Source: Acorus gramineus (Eukaryota; Streptophyta; Magnoliopsida; Acorales; Acoraceae). Taken from it: a DNA stretch of 64,000 nucleotides. The stretch lies in NCBI GenBank assembly GCA_030737835.1, contig JAUJYN010000017.1:3658001-3722000 (forward strand). Direction: 5' to 3'. Below the pieces are notes generated by a model. That model was not told the DNA's origin. It made no database searches and was given only the letters and a program-made list of their open reading frames with translations. Both the position numbers and the translations under genes were made by a program. The first letter of the stretch is position 1; each line of letters opens with the position of its first letter. Shown here piece by piece: positions 1-11,750 of this stretch.

Positions 1-1049
1 TGGCACCACATCGGCTGGAAAAATAGTAGCCACTGGCTGATCAAAGCGGGGCCGCTTCTTCTTGCGCTGACCCTGGTCCTGACTCATGGGAGGACTCTGG
101 TTTACAGAAGGGGTTGGAACCCTCACGAGGATCCCGAGGTCTCGCTCGACTGTCTTCGCCCGAGACACCAAGTCCGAGTACCTCGTGAATGCCTGGGAGG
201 TGACATGCACCCGAATGGTGCTGATGAGACCCATCTCAAATCGACGACACCGCGTCTCCTCGTCCATCACCAAGGCTGGGGCGAATCTGGAAAGCCTCGT
301 GAAGCGCGTCGAGTAGTCCGCGACTGACATGGAGCCTTGCGTCAGCTGCTCAAACTCCCGCATCACGATCTGTCGCGTCGAAAACGGGAAGTACTCCTCC
401 AGGAAATACCTCCGAAACTCCACCCATAGAAGCTGCTCCACTCCCTCTGGAATGTCCATCGATCTAGTAGCCCACCAGTCGGCGGCGCTACCCTTCAGCA
501 TAAAGGTGGCCAGGGAGACTCGCTGGCGATCGGTGCAGTGCATGGTCGAGAAGATCTTGTCCACCTCCATCAACCATCTCTCAGGAGCAAGGGGATCCGA
601 CGTCTGTCCGTGGAACTCGGGAGGGTGGAGCTTCAGAAAGGCAGTGAGGCCACTCTGGTGCACTCGCGCTGCAGCCTCTAGCTCCACCTCCCTCATCAGG
701 GGATCCTGAACCTCCACCGCTGGAATCACCACGGGAGCAGGGGGTACATCGAGTACCACGGGCGGATCTGTCACAAGGGGGCCTGTGGAACTGCATCACG
801 GGCCGCTCTCAGCTCCTGAATCTCTCTAGCCTGCTCAGCTAACGCCCTCGCCTGGGCCTCTAATGCTCTCGTCTGAGTCTCCACCAAATCTGCTATCCGA
901 GCGTAAGCACGCTCCCATGCAGGAGGCTCCTGTGCCAATCCTGGCCCCACAGCCGAGGACTCTCCAGTAGCATCCTCACCTCTGGTAGGTCCGGGAACCT
1001 CCAAAGGTCGAGAGGGACCACGTCCACGCATTCCTCTGCGAGGAGGCAT
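1..1049 (-). pseudogene. gag: Gag of Tekay-like element, frameshifted and partial
   Basis: Capsid-nucleocapsid polyprotein. It starts with MPPRRGMRGRGPSRPLE at 1049. The first 92 codons match the intact gag at 59504, including the coiled-coil-like stretch ADLVETQTRALEAQ. The frame is lost near 771-776, where one G is missing relative to the intact copy (TTG-TGA instead of TTG-GTG-GCA), giving an immediate TGA. Homology then continues in a shifted frame to base 1, covering the capsid region (ADWWATRS, STRFTRLSRFAP equivalents). The zinc-knuckle part lies beyond the window edge. One indel makes this copy unable to give full-length Gag. Confidence 0.9.
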
Positions 1050-1152
1050 ATCAGCAACCTAAGAAAATCAGACACTAGGATCAAAATACTCATATAGAAA
1101 TCCTAGGACTCATCTCTACGAAAAAGAAGACCATTGGCTCTGACAGGACCAG

Positions 1153-1164
1153 GCTCTGATACCA
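1153..1164 (-). other. Primer-binding site, initiator-Met tRNA type
   Basis: The minus strand reads TGGTATCAGAGC, the standard plant primer site complementary to the 3' end of initiator tRNA-Met. It lies 5 nt inside the LTR end at 1170. The same site and spacing recur at 30922 and 59389. Confidence 0.93.
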
Positions 1165-1169
1165 ATTTT

Positions 1170-4053
1170 TGTCACGCCCCAGGGCGGCCGTCCCCGGGAC
1201 GCGGCAAGGGTATATATGATATCAACAGTCTATACAGGAGGTCAATCACATACTCTAAACAACATCAAAAATGACAACACAGACAACAATTAGGTTGACA
1301 TGATATATACACAAATAGCGGAAGCTAAAAGACTGAATCTGTGATTCAAAGACATATTACAGGCTCGATACATAATCCACTGTCTTGTGAGAGCCAATAT
1401 ATACAATGACATCCAAATATAATACAAACGTGTGCCCAAGCACAGAATACAATACATACAATCAAAAAGGGATGCTGATAGCCTCTAACACTCGCGAAAT
1501 GTGGCGCTGCTCCGCTACTGCTGAGGTCCCTCGGGGAGCTCCTCCTCCAGATCCGACTCAGATATCACTGGAGAAAAAAAAAATATGCGAGGGGTGAGCC
1601 ACACGCTCAGTGAATAGCACAACCCATGCATCACAATTTATATTAACCACAAATAATTATTCAAAGCCTCAAAGTGGCAGGAACTACACAATCTAGAGGG
1701 TCGCAACATCGCCGACCCACCGCACCCTCACCCTCACCCTCCAATAGGTGACATAGGATATTGGGACTGACTAGGCTGTTAATCACCCTTGGTCCACCGA
1801 TAGTCTCTCCTCCACTCCGTAGGCCACCTGGTCTACTCCCACAATTCAGCACAGTCCGAACCCAAATCAGGAGGTGCCTACTGATGGGAGCCCTCTGTCA
1901 GGAAGGCCTGTCTAACGCTGGGGCAGTCTCTATACGGATCCAACGAAGGGAACAGAAACAGCCTATCCACACGTATACGATCCACTTGGATCCACGGTAT
2001 TCCCTTAACTGGAAAAAGAAACCTTGGGAGGGCACCATGAGGTCCCGATATAGGATATCCCGACAACCAAACAAGGAACACGGAGTACCCTAGCCCGGGT
2101 CTCAACGCTGACTTCGCAAGGCCCCTTAATCCAGAGAAGGGAGACTCTACTAATGTCATGAATTCTTCAGAATTCCTCCAGGGCGCATAACTAAGATGCG
2201 GGGAACATATATAATAACCACCAGGTTATAATATTTACTAAGGCATGCAAAAATACCATAAGTTCGCATTTAATTTAATAAATTAAACTAATAGGACACA
2301 TGCATTGGTCGAGGTTTTCCTAACATGAAAACATGATAACAGGATGCATGGCTCTTACACATATCCTAAGGGTGCAAGTCCCTAACATACAAGGTCTAGG
2401 GTGGCATGCATACTACATACTAATCATGCTTGCATAGATTACATATTATACAAGTTAATATTAAACTATGGTGCCCCAGGGGAGGACAGTACACGCCCAA
2501 GTGCATATAACGCCTCCCTACTGGGTTGGATTGTCCCACTCACCAATACCCGGGTCGTCGCGTGACCGTCCGTCAAGATCTGCAAGACAGGGCATTCAAC
2601 ACGGTGAGTAAAATACACATAACATACAAAAATACACTAAAAATACCCAACGCTTGGACAAGCGTACATACGGCCCGTACGCACGCGAGTCCGAGTGCCC
2701 CGACTCACTCCCGAACCCCCGGGCAGCCATACGCATGGCCACCCGCCCCGGGCGCACAGCCGCGCCCCAGCCCGCGCGCCCAGACGCACTGCCGAGCCCC
2801 CTGCCCGCATGCCCGGACACGCTGCTGAGCCCAGCCCATGCGCCCAGACACACTGCACGCTCAGGCGCGTGCACGCCCCCGCACGGCGCCCAGCGCGCAG
2901 CACCCGCACGCGGCCCCGCGCGCACAGCACGCACTGCGCCTCTGCGCAGCGCTCCGCACGCGCGCCCCCGCACGGCTCCCAGCACGCAGCACCCGCACAC
3001 CACCCGCTCAACCCGCGTACTGCGCCCCCTGCGCAGCACCCGCGCGCACGCGCGCGTGCCCTGCCAGCTCGCCCAACAGCGCGCCTGCCCTGCCTGCCGC
3101 CTGCGCCTGCCTGCCTGCGCGCGCCACTGAGCCCGCATGCACCCGAGCCAACCCTAACACCTCCAACCGCCACCAACAGCCCCCCAACAACCCCCAAACC
3201 ACCAAGCTCCCCTAGCACACCCATAAACACCTCCTATACATGCATCTAAACAAGAAAGGAAGGAAAGAAAACTCACCCAAGGAGAGGAAAGGAAGGGAGG
3301 GAACTTCGGGTGCTCTTTGCGCACCGAAACACCACCTCCAAGGCCACCACCACCAAGACCTCTTCTCAGCCAAAGAGGGGCTGAAAACAGAGGTAAAAAG
3401 GGTCCATAAGAGGGGGTCACACTTGAGGGAACTCGAATCCGAGACCATGGATGGATAGATCGGGTCCTCACCTATCTTTTCTCTTCTTAGGGTTTTTTAT
3501 TTCAACCACCTTAGCTAGGTCAAATCAAGGAAATAAGGAGAGGGGAGAGAGAGATTGAGAGGTGGAGAAGATGATGAATAGGGGGGACTATTTGTGGGCG
3601 TGGGGTTTCAAGGGGACCACACACACACCTCACACACTCACCACTTGAAATTAGATTAGGTTAAGCTAGGTTAGATTAGGTTTAGGTGATCTAAGTACAC
3701 TTTGACCCTAGTCAACCCAACCACACTAAAAGCCAAAATCATTTGACCAAGTCAAAGGTCAACTTTGACCAAGTCAAGTCTCCCAATGACTTCCCGCTCG
3801 GTCAAAACCCGGATACGATTCGGAACTGTGAAATTCTAAAACGTTACTGGAATTTGATGAAATTTTCGTGAGTGGCTTGAAATGGCACCAGGACACATAA
3901 TATGCAGTTAGATTTTCAATCGGAGTCCCCAAACTCAGGATGATAGCTAAAAGTCCAAAATTTTAGCGGTTCCGATCGAAAAACGAAAAAGCTAAAAAAC
4001 TGCCAGAATGTTCCAATGGTTACCAGAAAGCTAAAAGTGACACATATATAACA
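1170..4053 (-). repeat. 5' LTR of left-edge Tekay-like element (TGTTATATATG subfamily)
   Basis: 2,884 bp. The minus strand begins TGTTATATATGTGTCAC (ending at 4053) and ends GGGGCGTGACA (at 1170), i.e. TG...CA. It contains the family's landmarks: a GC-rich alternating block at about 2690-3130, a GAATTC dyad at 2160-2175, splice-like motifs around a 36-nt block at 2544-2579, and a CACCCTCACCCTCACC tract near 1723-1742 (G-rich on the sense strand). Confidence 0.92.
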
Positions 4054-5383
4054 CACATGGCCCCCCCGCACGCGCACGCACAAATGCGCACGCACGCACG
4101 CACGCCAGCACCATCGACGCACTGCCGCGCACCTGCCCGCGCGCCCAGACGCGCTACCGCTCGCGCGCGAGCGCACTGCGCGTCCAGCCCACGCGCCCTC
4201 GTGCAGCACCCAGCGCACGCTCCAGCACGCGCACGCACTCGCGCGCCCGCACTGGTCCCCAGCCCCGCGCCAGGCGCATGCACAGGCCCACTGCTCCGCG
4301 CGCGCGCACGCTAGCGCGCACTCGCGCGCACTCGCCCGCGCGCGTCCGCGCGCCCGACTGCGCCTGCCAGCGCCCGCCTGCGCGCGCACGTGCGCAGACG
4401 ACCCGAAACGCGCGCCCAGCCAACCCTTACCCCTTTTTAACCCTCCCCAACCCCTCACACACACTCTAACCCTATGCATAGCATGCATGACTTCCCCAAC
4501 AGCCCCTTATGCCATGAAAACCAAGAAATGAAGAGGAAGGGCTCACCTTGGGAGGGGAAAGAAAGGGGGAGGTTCGGGGGCCCTCGACGCACCCGCGACC
4601 ACCTCAACCGCCACCACCAACACCACCACCCTCAGCCCTCCTCAGCCTCCTCCAATGGCTGCAAATCAGGGGGGGGATCATGAGAGGGAGCTTGAGAGAA
4701 GGGAAGAAACAACAACAACAACACACCTAGACAAAGCTTCTTTTCCTCCTTCACTTCCTCCTTCTCTTCTTCTCTTTGAGACAATAAATCAAACACTTGG
4801 TGGGGGGGTTTGAAAAGAGAGAAGGAGAGCAAATGTGTGTTGACGTGGGGGTTTGGGAGGGGAGAGAGAGAGAGAGAGAGAGAGATATTTATCACACAAA
4901 TATCTAAAGAGGAAATGAAAATGACCTAATCATCCCTTTGACTTCAAATTCTGCGCAAGTTTCACTGGAACAGCCATAACTTCCTCGATACAGCTCCGAA
5001 TTGCACGATTCCAAGTCCGTTGGAAAGCCAAGAGGATTATCTACAACTTTCATGTTTATGCCAAGATCAAATAATCCCTCTAGCTAATCCGAAATTAGAG
5101 CTAAACATAGAACAGGGCTGCTGCCAGAATTTTCATCCTCGGGGTATACTTGGAAAAATACCCATAACTTTTACTACAAGAATCCAGTTGATCTAATTCC
5201 ACTTCTGTACGAAATCTAACTCAAAACTGGACATCTCATAATAAAATCATATTTAAACCTCTTCATCTTGGATTTTAACAAAATCAAATCCAAATACCAA
5301 ATTGGAAATACATAACTTCTAGGAAAAAAAAATTATGTACCCAAATTTTCAATCAGAGTGCTCCAAATAACACAGGCACAACA
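4054..5383 (-). repeat. Tekay-like LTR fragment, TGTTGTG subfamily, cut by left element
   Basis: The minus strand starts TGTTGTGCCTGTGTTATTTG at 5383, matching the LTR starts at 27813 and 35181. It holds the U3, the GA-rich stretch at 4861-4885 and part of the GC-rich block. It is cut at 4053/4054 by insertion of the left-edge element, so its 3' part lies left of the window. No reading frame is supported; the open frames in the GC-rich part are composition artefacts. Confidence 0.85.
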
Positions 5384-5940
5384 ACATGGTCATTCAATAT
5401 GGTGAGTAAACTACACAAATACATAAGAAATTTACTAGAAATACCCAATACTCGGACAAGCTTGGATACGGACCCGCATGCATGCGAGCACGCGCGTACG
5501 CACGCGAGTCCGAGTACCCCGACACCCTCCCGAACCCTCGGGCAGCCATACGCATGCCCCCCCCCCCCCCCCCGCACACGCACGCACGAATACGCACGCC
5601 TGCACGCGCCCCTGCCCCCGCGCCCAGACGCGCTGCCGCGCGCACGCGCACGCTCGGGTGCGCCCGCGCGCGCTCGCCAGCGCGTGGATGACTCCGCACG
5701 CGCCCCCGATCCCCTTCCACCCCCTCCTCAGCCCTCCCACAACCCCCTAACACCCATGCAAGCATGCATAACCATTTAAACCCTCTAATCAAACATCTAA
5801 CCTAGCTAGGGGAGGAGGAAGACTTACCCGAAGAGAGGAAGAACAAAGGAGGAAGCTCGGGTGCCCTTCGCGCACCAAATCGCCACCACCAAGACTACCA
5901 CCACCCTCAGCCCTAACAATGGCTGAAACATGGGAGAAAG
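5384..5940 (-). repeat. Tekay-like LTR fragment
   Basis: Minus-strand LTR middle part. The GGTGAGTAAA motif near 5401, the GC-rich alternating block at 5478-5690, and the CT-rich and CCACCACC parts near 5880 line up with the same region of complete LTRs. It begins at the 5' end of the fragment at 4054-5383 and is cut at 5941 by another LTR end. Its outer parts cannot be placed. Confidence 0.78.
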
Positions 5941-6527
5941 TGTCACGCCCCAGGGCAGCCGTCCCCGGGACGCGGCAAGGAGTATATATGATATCAGCAG
6001 TCTATACAAGAGGTCAATAATATACTCAAAACAATATCAACAATGACAACACAGACAACAAAGAGGCTGACATGATATATACACAAATAGCGGAAGCTAA
6101 AAGACTGAGTCTGTAATTCAAAGACATATTACAGACTCGATACATAATCAACTGTCCTGTGAGAGCCAATATATACAACGACATCCAAATATAATACAAA
6201 CGCGTGCCCAAGCACGAAATATAATACATATAAGCAAAGGGGGATCCTGAATGGCCTCTCACACGAAGAACGTTACGCTGCTCCGCTACTGCTGACGTGC
6301 CTCGGGGAGCTCCTCCTGCGGATCCGACTCAGATAGCACTGGAGAAAAATATATGCGAGGGGTGAGCCACACGCTCAGTGAATAGCACAACCCATGCATC
6401 ACAATTCATATTAACCTCAAATCATTCATAGCCTCTAAGTGGCAACAACTACACAAACCAGTGGGTCGCTCATCGCCAACCCACTACACCCTCACCCTCA
6501 CCCTCAAACTGGTGACATGGTCTGTCC
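5941..6527 (-). repeat. Tekay-like LTR 3'-end fragment (first of a tandem pair)
   Basis: The minus strand ends in the family 3' terminus (plus strand TGTCACGCCCC at 5941), then about 590 bp of the LTR 3' part, including the TCTCCAG acceptor-like motif (reverse, near 6340) and the CACCCTCACCCTCACCCT tract (6488-6505). It stops near 6520-6530, where a second copy of the same 3' part begins just inside its terminus. Confidence 0.82.
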
Positions 6528-7899
6528 ATGGAACTCGGGACGTGGCAAGTGTATATATGATATCAGCAGTCTATACAGGAGGTCAATAACATACTCTAAA
6601 CAACACCTAAAATGACAACACAGACAAAAGCAGGGCTGACATGATATATACACAAATAGCGGAAGCTAAAAGACTGAGTTTGTAAATCAAAAACATATTA
6701 CAGACTCGATACATAATCAACTGTCCTGTGAGAGCCAATATATACAATGACATCCAATATAATACAAACAGGTGCCCAAGCACGGAAATATAATACATAC
6801 AATCAAAAAGGGATGCTGATGGCCTCTAACACTCGCGGGACGTGGCGCTGCTCCGCTACTGATGAAGTGCCACGGGGAGCTCCTCCTTCAAGTCCGACTC
6901 AGTGATAACTGGAGAAAAATATATATGCGAGGGGTGAGCCACACGCTCAGTGAATAGCACAACCCATGCATCACAATTTATATTAACCATAATTAATTAT
7001 TCAAAGCCTCAAAGTGGCAAGAACTACACAATCCAGTGGGTCGCTACATCGCCGACCCACCACACCCTCACCCTCACCCTCCAATAGGTGACATGGTCTA
7101 TTGGGACTGACTAGGCTATTAATCACCCTTGGTCCACCGATAGTCTCTCCTCCACTCCGTAGGCCGCCTGGTCTACTCCCACAATTCAACACAGTCCGAA
7201 CCCAAATCAGGAGGTGCCTACTGATGGGAGCCCTCTGTCAGGAAGGCCTGTCTAACGCTGGGGCAGTCTCTATACGGATCCAACGAAGGGAAAAGAAACA
7301 GCCTATCCACACATATACGATCCACTTGGATCCGTCGGCAACGCATCTCAACAACTCTAATGTCATGAATTCTTCAGAATTCCTCCAGGGCGCATAACCA
7401 AGATGCGGGGAACATATATAATAACCACCAGGTTATAATACTTACTAAGGCATGCAAAAATACCATAAGTTCACATTTAATTTAATAAATTAAACTAATA
7501 GGACACATGCATAGGTCGAGGCTTTCCTAGCATGAAACATGGTGTCAGGATGCATGGCTCTTACACATATCCTAAGGGTGCAAGTCCCTAACATACAAGG
7601 TCTAGGGTGGCATGCATACTACATACTAATCATGCTTACATAGATTACATATTATACAAGTTAATATTAAACTATGGTGCCCCAGGGGAGGACGGTATAT
7701 GCCCAAGTGCATATAGCGCCTCCCTACTGGGTTGGATTGTCCCACTCACCAACACCCGGGTCGTCGCGTGACCGTCCGTCAAGATCTGCAAGACAGGGTA
7801 TTCAACACGGTGAGTAAAATACATAATACATACAAAAATATGCTAAAAATACTTAATACTCGGACAAACATACATACGGCCCGTATGCACGTGAGTCCG
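6528..7899 (-). repeat. Tekay-like LTR fragment (second of a tandem pair)
   Basis: Starts near 6533 inside the LTR 3' terminus (GGGACGTGGCAAGTGTATA) and runs through the distal half of the LTR: the CACCCTCACC tract, the GAATTC dyad (7366-7381), the conserved 36-nt block (near 7750-7785), and the first bases of the GC-rich block. It breaks at 7899/7900, so the U3 half is missing. Confidence 0.83.
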
Positions 7900-9570
7900 T
7901 GTTAGGGAGTGTCCCTATAATTAATAGATGATTGTGCATATGGTTCATGCACATAGCTGATATAAAATTCTCCTGGATATATTTGTATGCGATGTTAAAA
8001 GCTGATTAGGCCTATCTGGAATAGGCGTGGGTATGACCCGCTGTCGGGTTGTACCTTATTAGTTAGAGCGCTAGCGATGTAATCGCCCCGTGCATCCGAG
8101 CGATGCACTCGTTTGGAATTCAGGAGAATTCATTATCTTATCGGATTGTTAAGCCGGTAGTTGGGGCGTGACACCCCCCTGTGTCCGAGCGACGCAACGG
8201 TGTGGGAGTACAGTAGTATTCGATATCTTGATAAGTGATTATCAAGAGTAGTTGTTTCTCCATTGGGTTCGCTTTGCGAACATGGAATGTTTACTCCCAA
8301 TGTCGTCCGTGTTGAAGAGGGGCCGGGTTTTAAATGTCCTGACAGAGGGCTCCCATCTGTAGGTACCACCAATGTGTTCGAGAGCGTACTGATCATCGGA
8401 GTGTACCAGGTAGAGGCTACCCAGGAGAGGGTTAACGAATGATATTGCGAGCGTGGAATCGTTCTCCCCTTCGTTGGATCCGATGTAGGAACTCCCCGGC
8501 GTTGGAAAAGCTGTCCTGACAGAGGGCTCCCATCCGTAGGTACCACCGATATGTTCGGAAGCTTACTGATCATGGGAGTATACCAGGTAGAGGCTACGTG
8601 GGGAAAGGGCTACCGGTGGACCAAGGGTGTAGAGCAGTCTAAGTCTCTTCCAAAAGTCCCAAGAGTCTCCCTCCGGGAGTGAGGGTGAGGATGAGGTGAA
8701 GACACGTCGCCGCGTGACCCATTCGTTGTTCGTCCGTTCCCATAGTTGTTGGGTCCGGTTGCGTATCGATGTTCAAAGACATCGTTGGGCAGTTATCTCG
8801 ATGTAGATGATCCAGTAGTGTTGCGTAGACCAGTAATCCCGGGTCTCCTCGACCAACGGTATGGTCTCTCCCCAAAAGTCCCAAGAGTTTCCCTTCGGGA
8901 GTGAGGGTGAGGGTGAGGTCGGTGATCCAGTAGTGTGGTATGGACCAGTAATCCCGGGTCTCCTCGACCAACGGTATGGTCTCTCCCCAAAAGTCCCAAG
9001 AGTCTTCCTCCGGGAGTGAGGGTGAGGGTGAGGTTGGTCGCGCCGCCGCGTGACCCAGTTATCCATGGGTTTCCACCCATGTTTATCTTGAAAGGGAATT
9101 GTTTATGTATTGAACTGTTGTATGGTGATTGGTTTTCAGCCACTCACTGAGCTTGTAGCTCACCCCTCGCATACTGTTTCTTTTCAGGGGCAGTGTTGGG
9201 CGTGGAGCTGGAGCTTTCCTGTGGCGTGGTCTTATGGGCGTGGAGCGTTCTTCCGGCGGGTGGTGAGTGCGAGGCTGTCAGCAGTCCTAGAGTCATTGTA
9301 TGTATTGTAAATCGTGCATGTGGCACATGTTGTATTTTCTTTGGTCTAGACTTGGCTCTCACAGGACAGTGATTGTGTATTCGAGTCTATAATAATGTTT
9401 TTGGTTTACAGACATTGTTTATATATTATGCTTCCGCTTTTTAGTCAGTTATCATTATCCTTGCTTTGCCACCTTGTGTGTTGTTGTTGGAGTCTTTATT
9501 GACCTCAGGTATTGATAGCTGATATTTTATTATTGCCACGTCTCGGGGACGGCCGCCCTGGGGCGTGACA
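7900..9570 (+). repeat. Divergent (C-type) LTR, possibly a solo LTR
   Basis: 1,671 bp, starting TGTTAGGGAGTGTCCC and ending with the family terminus GGGGCGTGACA at 9570. Its 3' half matches 41700-43391 (CCTGACAGAGGGCTCCCAT modules, CTGTTTCTTTTCAG acceptor-like motif at 9174-9187). A second GGGGCGTGACA end occurs internally at 8163-8173, so 7900-8173 looks like a short LTR-like unit fused to the rest. Flanks (GTCCG left, TCTCG right) do not form a TSD, so a truncated or rearranged LTR is as likely as a solo LTR. Confidence 0.65.
8826..9040 (+). repeat. 115-bp tandem repeat inside the C-type LTR
   Basis: Two copies with period 115 (starting at 8831 and 8946), each ending in GAGTGAGGGTGAGGGTGAGG. 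A partial third copy lies upstream near 8640-8695. The G-runs are of G-quadruplex type. Confidence 0.85.
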
Positions 9571-10890
9571 TCTCGAAAAATCACATGAGTGGTTAGCATA
9601 GCCCAAACGGTAGCCACTGATGAAGTTTAAAAGATGAACCTCTTCATCACCCTCGCAAGCTTCACGAAGAAACCGTAGTTGTTGATCTATGGAGAGGACG
9701 GCTACATGAGCTGAGGCTTGTAGATTCCTGGATGGATCGTCCATAGGTAGGTTGACACCTAGAAGACGATCCTCCAGAATAGGAGCAGCATTTGCAACAG
9801 CACCTGGGATCACCCTGGGCACCACTGGTGGGGCGTCAGCATCCATTTCAAGGGTGGGAGGAACAATATCTCCAAGGGGAACGGACAATGAAGAAGAAGA
9901 AGACGAAGATGATGAAGAGGGTAGGGATCGGACAGAGGGCACCGGCGAAGAGGTAAGGTACACCGGTTGGGCAATGGAACATGATCCAAAGCCCAACGGC
10001 CTAGGATGGGGAACCGAACCTAGGCCGTTGGCAGGCTAAACCACACCGGCAAGAAATCTCGCCTCAGATGGTGCATGCCTCGGGTCCTCCAATCCAAGAA
10101 GCTCCCACCATGATCGGTCCGGATACTTGATCACCCGAGACATGTCATCCTTCTTGACCTCCTCGATATCCTGCTTGGGGGGATCCACCTTCGCCTTCCA
10201 CGGACGTCGCAAGTGGCAGCGGGAAGAGTCCCAGCCATGTCGCATCCAGGGACCCTGAACCTAGATCCTGCGATCCTTCCAGTCAGAGATTTTTCCTCGA
10301 GACATGCCAAGAACCAGTTCTGGCACTCTGGCCCGACGAGAGATGTAGTAGGACGGGGACCGTCCGGAGGTTGAAGCCTTGACCTGATAGATCCAGTGGA
10401 TCTCGGTTAAGCCAAGTTCAACCCTAGTCCTCCTTCCCAAAGCGACCACACACATCAAGATGCGGTACACGTTGGGAACAACCGAGATAGGGTGGAGGCC
10501 AAAGAAGTCAAGAAACTCTGCCACACTGGACCCATCCTTGAAATAGCTGGGATGGAGGAGAACAGAATCAAGATAGAGAGTGGGAACCTCATCCTCAGCC
10601 AACTCGTCAACCGCGAAGTCTGAGGAGATGCCCAGCTCTCTGTGAAGGGTTGCGGTAATGGCATTTTTCTCTATGATAGTTGCAATATCCATGGAGTTTT
10701 CAAAGGTCAAAAGGAAAAAACGAGATGGGATGAGGAGCGCCTCCCTCTCGACCCTTAAATACCGTCGAAGCGACGCTTCGAAAAGATGGCAGCACTTATT
10801 CTCTGCAGATATCAAGGAGTAGTCAATGCCAATAAAATGGGTTTCACGAAATCCGAAGAGGCGCTGACGTTTGGATGTTCTAAACACCAC
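9571..10890 (-). pseudogene. Decayed retroelement-associated ORF, family not assigned
   Basis: One minus-strand frame runs from Met at 10890 to the LTR junction at 9571 (about 440 codons), interrupted only by two amber TAG codons (10261-10263 and 10036-10038). The first 209 codons include ILMCVVALGRRTRVELGLTE, VKASTSGRSPSYYISRR and GMSRGKISDWKD. The continuation reads VQGPWMRHGWDSS and PDRSWWELLGLEDP, then a serine-rich stretch (SSSSSSSSSS), and is cut by the LTR at 9570. It resembles plant proteins often found in or near Tat-type Ty3 elements, but that is recall, not a search, and no catalytic motif is visible. Identical frame on both sides of each stop suggests recent loss by point mutation. 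Confidence 0.6.
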
Positions 10891-11500
10891 AGGAGGCCAC
10901 GCGCCATAATGCTGACACAGCTGTCAAATCTTGAACGGATCAAAAAATCCCGAGGAAACAGGTGAGCAGATCTTTGAGCCCCCGAGAGGGGTGGAGGCGA
11001 AATGATTTTTTCTGATCTCATGCTCTCTTGACAATTCAAAAGAGAAGGAGAGGGGGCATCTGTGGAGGTAAAAATCCGCACCACAACACGTGTCAGGCCA
11101 AGACTAACGTGTCATAGCAAAACGAATATGGGCCATGCGTAGGCCCCACGAATCAGAGTCTGGCTTTTGAGCAGTGATGACTTTCCCAAATGCGTTGACA
11201 CGATTAAATCCAGGGTCTAATCGGATAGTCAGGCGCCTCGTGAAAGAATACCACCTCGAGAAGTTAAGGCACGACCAGGCAAGAGGTATGGTTGAACGAC
11301 CTTGCTCCTCGCGTACGAGCAGAGAAGACACGACCAGACAAGAGGTCTGGTAGGATGACCTTCCGTCTCACAAGCATACTCAAAAAGACGTGACGGGTAA
11401 ATGAGTAAGCTAGAGGGCTACGAACAGACCGAAGAAACGGTCAAAGGAATGAAACACCTGTAACTGCCAAGTTGGCAATTAAGGCCCACTATCTACGAAA
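10891..11500. other. Upstream region of the decayed ORF, no gene seen
   Basis: Short open frames only, none convincing. On the minus strand this lies 5' of the ORF starting at 10890 and may be its leader or LTR. No TG...CA terminus, primer site or TSD could be recognised. Confidence 0.4.
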
Positions 11501-11750
11501 CGTGGGTAATCAAGGGTCCAACATAGGGAACGTTTCCCTGGAAAAAAGCCCACTAAACACTTAGTGGCAAGGCAGTTACAAGAGTCATTGAAGGAACTAC
11601 GTGTGGCTTGATCCCCAAGGGGTACGTGGGTAATCAAGGGTCCAACATGGGAAACGTTTCCCTGGAAAAAAAGTCCACCAAACACTTAGTGGTAAGACAG
11701 TTACAGAGTCAATGAAGGAACTATGTGTGGCTTGATCTCCAAGGGGTACG
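11501..11750. repeat. 124-bp tandem duplication
   Basis: Two copies with period 124 (CGTGGGTAATCAAGGGTCC at 11501 and 11625), each with AACGTTTCCCTGGAAAAAA and TGTGTGGCTTGAT. The copies differ by a few substitutions and small indels. Confidence 0.88.

Larger units (their letters stand above)
1..4053 (-). mobile_element. Tekay-like Ty3 retrotransposon, 5' half (runs off left edge)
   Basis: Read on the minus strand this holds a complete 5' LTR (1170-4053), an initiator-Met tRNA primer-binding site (1153-1164), and the start of gag (from 1049). The rest of the element lies left of the window. Gag closely matches the intact gag at 59504-60895, so the two are the same family. The right flank (4054 onward) is the inside of another minus-strand LTR, so this copy is nested. 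The flanking bases at 4054-4058 are CACAT, but the partner TSD is outside the window. Confidence 0.9.

Noticed and set aside
2637..3249. Overlapping 100-200 codon open frames on both strands, rich in Ala, Arg, Pro, Cys (also at 4020-4420, 28726-29322, 36086-36670, 44450-45313, 47787-48667, 56937-58119)
   Set aside because: They follow from the GC-rich alternating block of the LTR, where stops are rare in all frames. They differ between copies, overlap on both strands and have no domain.
8640..9040. GAGGGTGAGGGTGAGG tracts as interstitial telomere repeats
   Set aside because: The plant telomere unit is TTTAGGG; this unit is different and embedded in LTR repeats.
11501..11750. CRISPR-like array
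   Set aside because: Two 124-bp tandem copies without spacers in plant DNA; simple duplication.
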